The position numbers and the translations under genes are program-made. The notes under the pieces are model-generated. The model did no database searches. It saw only the letters and a list, made by a program, of their open reading frames with translations, and was not told the origin of the DNA. A stretch of 26,071 nt of DNA, taken from IMG/VR virus record IMGVR_UViG_3300032323_002009, positions 1 to 26,071 of that record; one strand, 5' to 3'. The stretch is from a virus. Positions 21,846 to 26,071 of this stretch are shown here, piece by piece. Positions within the stretch are counted from its first letter, which is position 1. Each line of letters begins with the position of its first letter.

Positions 21846-24667
21846 GTCTTTTCCTTACTGCTCATTATATCAAAATTACAGTGGCACATTGTGCTACCAC
21901 ATACTACTGGACCAATTGATAAGTTTAACTCGGGGTCAGTAATGCGACCAATCATGCCACCTTCCTTGCACCAGCCTCTATGAACGCTGCCATCCTTATC
22001 AACAATTAGTTGTTCAACTCCTGCATAGCATTTCCAACCCGACCAGTCGTTTGTTTTGTCGCTGACAAATCTTTGTGCGCTGGATACTTGTTTGTTACCG
22101 TCTGGAAAGAGTTTAACCATCGCACCGCGATAGTAGTCAAAGGTCTTTGTATATTTGATATGTTTAACAATCAATTCGTGTTGCTTGTCAAAGATTTTCT
22201 TTTGGAATTCATTATAGTCGTATAAAGTATCACCAAAGTCATGTATTAGTGGTTGTAATGCCATTGATATGTTGCCCAGATTCTTAACCTTATTAGCTAC
22301 AGCATAACAGAAGTCAAACTTCTCGGGACTCATCATAATGTTTACGTGAGTGCGTAGATCATTGTGTAGTATCTTAACAACTTCGACAAAATGTTTTTCA
22401 TCAGCTTCTTCTGGATGGAAACTCAAACACACATGATCAAAATATTGTTTGTTTTCTTCCCAGTAACGTAGTGTACGACTGCCGTTACTGATTAATCCAA
22501 CTTTAACACCTTGCTCTGTGCAGAACTGACACAGTTCAATAAAGTGCTTGTATAGCGTAACTTCACCACCTGTGAATTCAAAGTATAATTTCTTATTAGG
22601 GTGTGCCTTCTTAATCTTTAGAATAAAATTCTTAATAACATCTAGCTCAGGCCAAGGAATAGATGCATCGTGTAGATCTTTTGGACAATAGCTGCAACTA
22701 AAATTGCAGGTATTACCCAAACACCAATTGACGACAAACCAATCTGCATGTTCTGGGTTTGAGTGGGCTAACTTTGTGTATACTGTAGGATCGACTACAA
22801 TCTCTTCTCGCTTAACAATCTTAATAGGCTTATAATTAAAGACTGAAGGCTTCTCATTTTTAAACATTGTATATAACCATTCTCCGTTATTTATTTGCTG
22901 TAATTCTGGTGTATCGTAATTCTTATCAAAGAATGCAACGGCTGCTGCTGCTCCAGCTAGGGCATAATTACCATAGGGTTTATCTAGTCCAACTGTTTTC
23001 CATCTATCTAATCTAAAACTGGCATCCTTGTCATTGGGGTCTTTCTTGATTGCATCACACAATTTAACAACTTCTCTAAAGGCACTGCGCCAAGTAGAGT
23101 ATTCATCTGTATTAAATGCTGTAATGTTACTAACAGTATCAACTACCTTTAACTTAGATGCTACTGTTGAGAACAAGTCCAGTGTATTCCAACTTTTAAT
23201 TTTAGTTAATGCTTTTCTAGGAAAGAGCTTAACTCCACCATACCCATATGTTAAATCGTTTACAGGGTTACTACTGTGCCAAACATATGCACAGTCTCTA
23301 TCAAATATACCAGGCTGAAAGTTAAACTGCCAATCGTCAATTAAATATGCATCTCCGTCTACAACAAAGAACATGTCTGTCTTTGCTAACTTAGCAGCTG
23401 CCTTGTGTGCATTAAAGATACCTTTAACACCATCCACACGTTTTGCCCACGGAGCTTTCTGTAATACCCGTTGCCAGTTAGTTTCTGCATTGGACTCTTT
23501 ATAAGAAATAAAGACAACATCTAATTGATCCGCAAACAAGGGAGTTACAAAGCCTATTTCTTTTTCACCAGCAGGGCTATTAGTAGCCTGCATCTGAACA
23601 CACCAAACTTTAGGGTCACTATTGTTTAGATACCATACATGTTTGTAGGCTAGATCATGCCAAGGAATGATATAATCTAATTCATATTTCATCTTAGGAA
23701 GATCTGAATTGTGTTCTATAGTAAATGTAGGACTTATGTAATCTATAATTTTAGATCCAACCTGATCAGATGTAACTTGAATTTTAAACGCCCAGATGTC
23801 TTGTTCGCCATCATTTAAATGTTTTCTATCCAACATCCAGACATGTTCATACTTAAAATCATACCACGGAATAACATAATCTAACTCGTAGTCTAAATTA
23901 GGCAACACTGGATTATATACGACATGATACTGCGGGCTTACAATTCCCATCCATTTCCATTCTTTGGGCTTACGCCAATTGGGAGTAAATTTAACCACCC
24001 ACATACGTTCAGTTAGTTCAGGAGTTTGATGCATAGGATCTAGTTCATATGCACATTCGTTAGACAACTCCCAGAAAGGCGGATAGCACTCGTCTAGGTT
24101 GATGCCTAGACCGGGTAAGTGTTCATTGAAATCAACAGCAACGTCCGGAGTTAAATATCCCATATCTTTTATGCCTGTAATTGCTCTACCGGAAGTATGT
24201 ACTGACATTGCCCAAACTTTGTCACCAGTAGGATCGAATCTAGGATCAACGTACCAAACTAGCCGGTAATTTCTTTCCCACCTCTCAGGTTCGTAGGAAC
24301 TAAACGGATCATCCACAAAGGTCATTAATTTATCTAGCTCTGGATTCTTTGCCCAGACGCTTTTAGGTTTAACAATCTCTACAGTTTCGTAACCGTGGTA
24401 GGGATACCACCCATCTTTGAATAATTTAGCGACCCAATCACCTTGATAGGTAAACACAATGCATTTTCTACTGTGTGGAATTTCTTCTATATAGTGCTTA
24501 AGACTGCGGTGCCACATGTCCTCTATATCACGGTTTGGCAAAATTGCTAAAAATTCATCACGGCCTTCACCAAGTTCATACAATTGAAGGTCGTAGTGAA
24601 GATCATTGCCTTGCCATTTTACGACAGCAACTTGATCAGATGGGAGTTGGTATATATTGTCTAGCAT
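21842..24667 (-). CDS. Giant fusion: repeat region, glycosyltransferase-like domain, radical SAM domain, C-terminal five-Cys module
   Basis: A protein of 941 residues with four parts. Residues about 130-380 hold repeats that begin at Trp152, Trp223, Trp292 and Trp355, the best copies ending YELDYxIPWxDxxYxHVW. Residues about 381-480 look like a GT-A glycosyltransferase core (LDVVFISYKESNAETNW, then VVDGDAYLIDDW with a DxD at 437-439, and GYGGVKLFPRKAL). The radical SAM domain has Cys654/658/661 (NTCNFSCSYC) and TGGEV at 699-703 in place of GGEP. The end carries Cys880, 900, 923, 928 and 930, a module shared with the protein at 11557. It is the first gene of the seven-gene operon. ATG 24667 lies in an mRNA hairpin and has no clear ribosome binding site. 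Confidence 0.88.
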   Translation of the reverse strand: MLDNIYQLPSDQVAVVKWQGNDLHYDLQLYELGEGRDEFLAILPNRDIEDMWHRSLKHYIEEIPHSRKCIVFTYQGDWVAKLFKDGWYPYHGYETVEIVKPKSVWAKNPELDKLMTFVDDPFSSYEPERWERNYRLVWYVDPRFDPTGDKVWAMSVHTSGRAITGIKDMGYLTPDVAVDFNEHLPGLGINLDECYPPFWELSNECAYELDPMHQTPELTERMWVVKFTPNWRKPKEWKWMGIVSPQYHVVYNPVLPNLDYELDYVIPWYDFKYEHVWMLDRKHLNDGEQDIWAFKIQVTSDQVGSKIIDYISPTFTIEHNSDLPKMKYELDYIIPWHDLAYKHVWYLNNSDPKVWCVQMQATNSPAGEKEIGFVTPLFADQLDVVFISYKESNAETNWQRVLQKAPWAKRVDGVKGIFNAHKAAAKLAKTDMFFVVDGDAYLIDDWQFNFQPGIFDRDCAYVWHSSNPVNDLTYGYGGVKLFPRKALTKIKSWNTLDLFSTVASKLKVVDTVSNITAFNTDEYSTWRSAFREVVKLCDAIKKDPNDKDASFRLDRWKTVGLDKPYGNYALAGAAAAVAFFDKNYDTPELQQINNGEWLYTMFKNEKPSVFNYKPIKIVKREEIVVDPTVYTKLAHSNPEHADWFVVNWCLGNTCNFSCSYCPKDLHDASIPWPELDVIKNFILKIKKAHPNKKLYFEFTGGEVTLYKHFIELCQFCTEQGVKVGLISNGSRTLRYWEENKQYFDHVCLSFHPEEADEKHFVEVVKILHNDLRTHVNIMMSPEKFDFCYAVANKVKNLGNISMALQPLIHDFGDTLYDYNEFQKKIFDKQHELIVKHIKYTKTFDYYRGAMVKLFPDGNKQVSSAQRFVSDKTNDWSGWKCYAGVEQLIVDKDGSVHRGWCKEGGMIGRITDPELNLSIGPVVCGSTMCHCNFDIMSSKEKT

Positions 24668-24698
24668 AATACTAATTATCTTAGTATTTAACTGCTAG
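24661..24698 (-). promoter_or_regulatory. Start-codon hairpin with an internal late-promoter-like box
   Basis: An inverted repeat of two stacked stems: CTAGCA (24661-24666) with TGCTAG (24693-24698), and ATACTAA (24669-24675) with TTAGTAT (24681-24687), loop five bases. In the minus-strand mRNA the UG of the start codon at 24667 is paired in the outer stem. The opposite arm contains GTTAAATA followed by CTAA (24692-24681), two mismatches from the T4 late box. A late start near 24679 would leave that arm out of the transcript and free the start codon. This resembles the known late control of T4 gene e. Confidence 0.5.
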
Positions 24699-24705
24699 AA
24701 ATATA

Positions 24706-26071
24706 TTAGGTAGGGAAGGGCACAAGGTTAGTGTTGACTACCCAGGTTTCCGGACTAAAGGATGTTGCTTCAAATCCTCTAAACAGTTGTGTTCTAAGAT
24801 CGCCGGGTTGCGGCGTTTCTAATTGATAGTATCGAGTAGGATAATCTATAGCAGAATAATAGTGGAACGCTCTAGTTAAATTTTCCATCGTTATATCAAA
24901 TTCAGCATCGCCCGATAACTCTCTAAGGTTATTGATATTGATATTAACAGTTCCGTAACCATCATACTCAACAACAAACATAGATCCCACACTTTGTTCG
25001 TAGCCAAAATAGTCAGCATAATTTAGTCCTTCTGTAGTTTTCCTCATATACATCGGGAATCCATCGCCTCCGATTTCTCCACTTCGATATGTACCTGCAG
25101 ATACTAAAGGAATACTGTATACCGTTGACCAATAAGGGTAGGGCTGCTCAATTGTAGCTGTACCAATCGCTAAATTTCTTAGAACTGCAAAGGCTGCGCC
25201 GCCTGCTGCGTATATTGGAGTACCGTCGCCGCCTGCTCCGACACCAATGGTAAGAGTCTTAACGCCAGCAAATATATCAAAGCTAACGCCAACAACACTG
25301 TTGTAACTAGCTGCCGGACTTATCCAAGTAGATAAGTTTTTATATTGTGTATAGTCAATATTAACTGTACTTGAATTAGTAACACTAATAATATCAGACA
25401 GCGCCGAAATAGTTAGAACCGAAGTATAGGGAGTTGTTGAATTTGCATTGTTAACAAGATCAGGGTCCCAAGTGATACTAACCGAGTTACTGCCTGTAGT
25501 AACTTCCCAACCAGGATCTCCCGCCAAAGAAGTAACAATATTCAACGGATAATCAGTATCGGGAATACCGTTGAATACGGGTGTAAGGAATATAGTTTCA
25601 GTTACAGATTTGCCAAGCTCAGTTGTATTAACTATAAAGGTAGTAGTAGATGCTCGAACTTCAACTGTTTCATCGAGAACAATTTGATTTGTAAACAAGG
25701 TTACTGTGCTGATACCTGCTGTAGTTTCTATAGTTAGATAACTGGTAAAATCTCCAATGTCGGTACCATAATAGGCCAGTTCAATATTTTGCGATGCACC
25801 GGCTGCAAGAGTATAGGATCCCACAGCAGAATGCAACACAGGATAAGTCCCAGGTTGACCAAATATAGGAGGAGGAATAGAAAATGTAGGTCTGTAAGGG
25901 AAACGAGGAAACACTGTGATTGCAGCATTGCCTACATTGGATATTGTAATATTCTGTTTGAAGGGCAGTGTCCAGGCTTTTAATACTTCGTTAGTCCCAG
26001 TTCCGTATGTGGCCAGTACCTGTAGGGTGGATGTGTTACCTAATGGAAATTCAAAATCTGTAGGTGAACTA
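24706..26071 (-). CDS. Large virion-type protein, C-terminal part only
   Basis: The frame is open from 26071 to TAA 24706 (455 codons incl. stop) with no ATG before 25914, and the part upstream of 25914 reads as coding (FEFPLGNTSTLQVLATYGTG, ITISNVGNAAITVFP), so the start lies outside the window and ATG 25914 is internal. The composition is Thr/Ser/Val/Gly-rich and beta-strand-like, with segments such as NITISNVGNAAITV that resemble Ig-like (ASPM/SPD-2 or DUF1573 type) repeats. A Gly/Ala-rich part (IGVGAGGDGTPIYAAGGAAFAVL) follows, then an aromatic-rich C-terminus (YYSAIDYPTRYYQLETPQPG). It is probably a fibre, whisker or decoration protein of the virion. It lies just upstream, on the same strand, of the radical SAM operon. 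Confidence 0.78.
   Translation of the reverse strand, partial: SSPTDFEFPLGNTSTLQVLATYGTGTNEVLKAWTLPFKQNITISNVGNAAITVFPRFPYRPTFSIPPPIFGQPGTYPVLHSAVGSYTLAAGASQNIELAYYGTDIGDFTSYLTIETTAGISTVTLFTNQIVLDETVEVRASTTTFIVNTTELGKSVTETIFLTPVFNGIPDTDYPLNIVTSLAGDPGWEVTTGSNSVSITWDPDLVNNANSTTPYTSVLTISALSDIISVTNSSTVNIDYTQYKNLSTWISPAASYNSVVGVSFDIFAGVKTLTIGVGAGGDGTPIYAAGGAAFAVLRNLAIGTATIEQPYPYWSTVYSIPLVSAGTYRSGEIGGDGFPMYMRKTTEGLNYADYFGYEQSVGSMFVVEYDGYGTVNININNLRELSGDAEFDITMENLTRAFHYYSAIDYPTRYYQLETPQPGDLRTQLFRGFEATSFSPETWVVNTNLVPFPT

Noticed and set aside
11557-24667. A RiPP (modified peptide) cluster with precursor peptide
   Set aside because: I looked for a short leader-core gene in the gaps of both operons; the genes overlap and leave no room. 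A precursor elsewhere in the genome cannot be excluded.
24706-25914. Treating ATG 25914 as the start of the virion-type gene
   Set aside because: The frame stays open and protein-like up to the window edge at 26071, so the real start is outside; 25914 is an internal Met.

Overview
The window looks like part of a tailed, T4-like (myovirus-type) phage genome, probably aquatic and infecting a proteobacterium. The evidence is: a collagen-repeat tail fibre cut off at the left edge and another virion-type beta-rich protein cut off at the right edge; a lysis pair (membrane-anchored SleB-type hydrolase plus a three-helix membrane protein); an ATP-dependent DNA ligase; an HNH nuclease; dense gene packing with many ATGA overlaps; low GC; and T4-like late promoter boxes (TATAAATA) beside near-perfect host sigma70 promoters. 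Host type is inferred from the close match of the IscU, IscA, ErpA and IF-1 proteins to proteobacterial ones. There is no gene-free stretch longer than 300 bases, and I see no tRNA, rRNA, CRISPR array, insertion sequence or integrase.

Layout. 1-3400 (minus): collagen-like tail fibre and a small coupled gene. 3473-4310 (plus): zinc-ribbon protein and HNH nuclease, closed by a bidirectional terminator. 4336-6371 (minus): an early-type operon from a perfect consensus sigma70 promoter: DNA ligase, a small unknown, translation initiation factor IF-1, another small unknown. 6448-7877: a divergent iron-sulfur assembly block, ErpA on minus, IscU-IscA-acidic protein on plus. 7868-9032 (minus): small basic protein, holin-like protein and SleB hydrolase behind a good sigma70 promoter. 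9132-11495 (minus): cytidylyltransferase-cupin fusion, a 37-residue peptide, a carbamoyltransferase lacking its YrdC-like half, and a methyltransferase-like protein. 11557-15180 (plus): two radical SAM genes, the second fused to B12-binding-like and methyltransferase domains. 15164-24667 (minus): one tightly overlapped operon of seven genes: a repeat/glycosyltransferase/radical SAM giant, a sulfotransferase, four radical SAM enzymes with N-terminal twitch-like Cys modules, and an SGNH hydrolase. 24706-26071 (minus): C-terminal part of a large virion-type protein.

The standout is seven radical SAM domains within about 13 kb of phage DNA, mixed with sulfo-, carbamoyl-, methyl-, glycosyl- and nucleotidyl-transferase and SGNH genes. 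My inference is that this is a glycan-decoration (or glycoconjugate/protein-modification) pathway, acting on the host envelope or on the virion. The phage also carries IscU, IscA and ErpA, which would support building the many Fe-S clusters this pathway needs. A hairpin covering the first start codon of the seven-gene operon, with a late-promoter-like box inside it, suggests T4 gene e-style late control. None of these functions has been tested; they rest on motifs, order and spacing read from the sequence.
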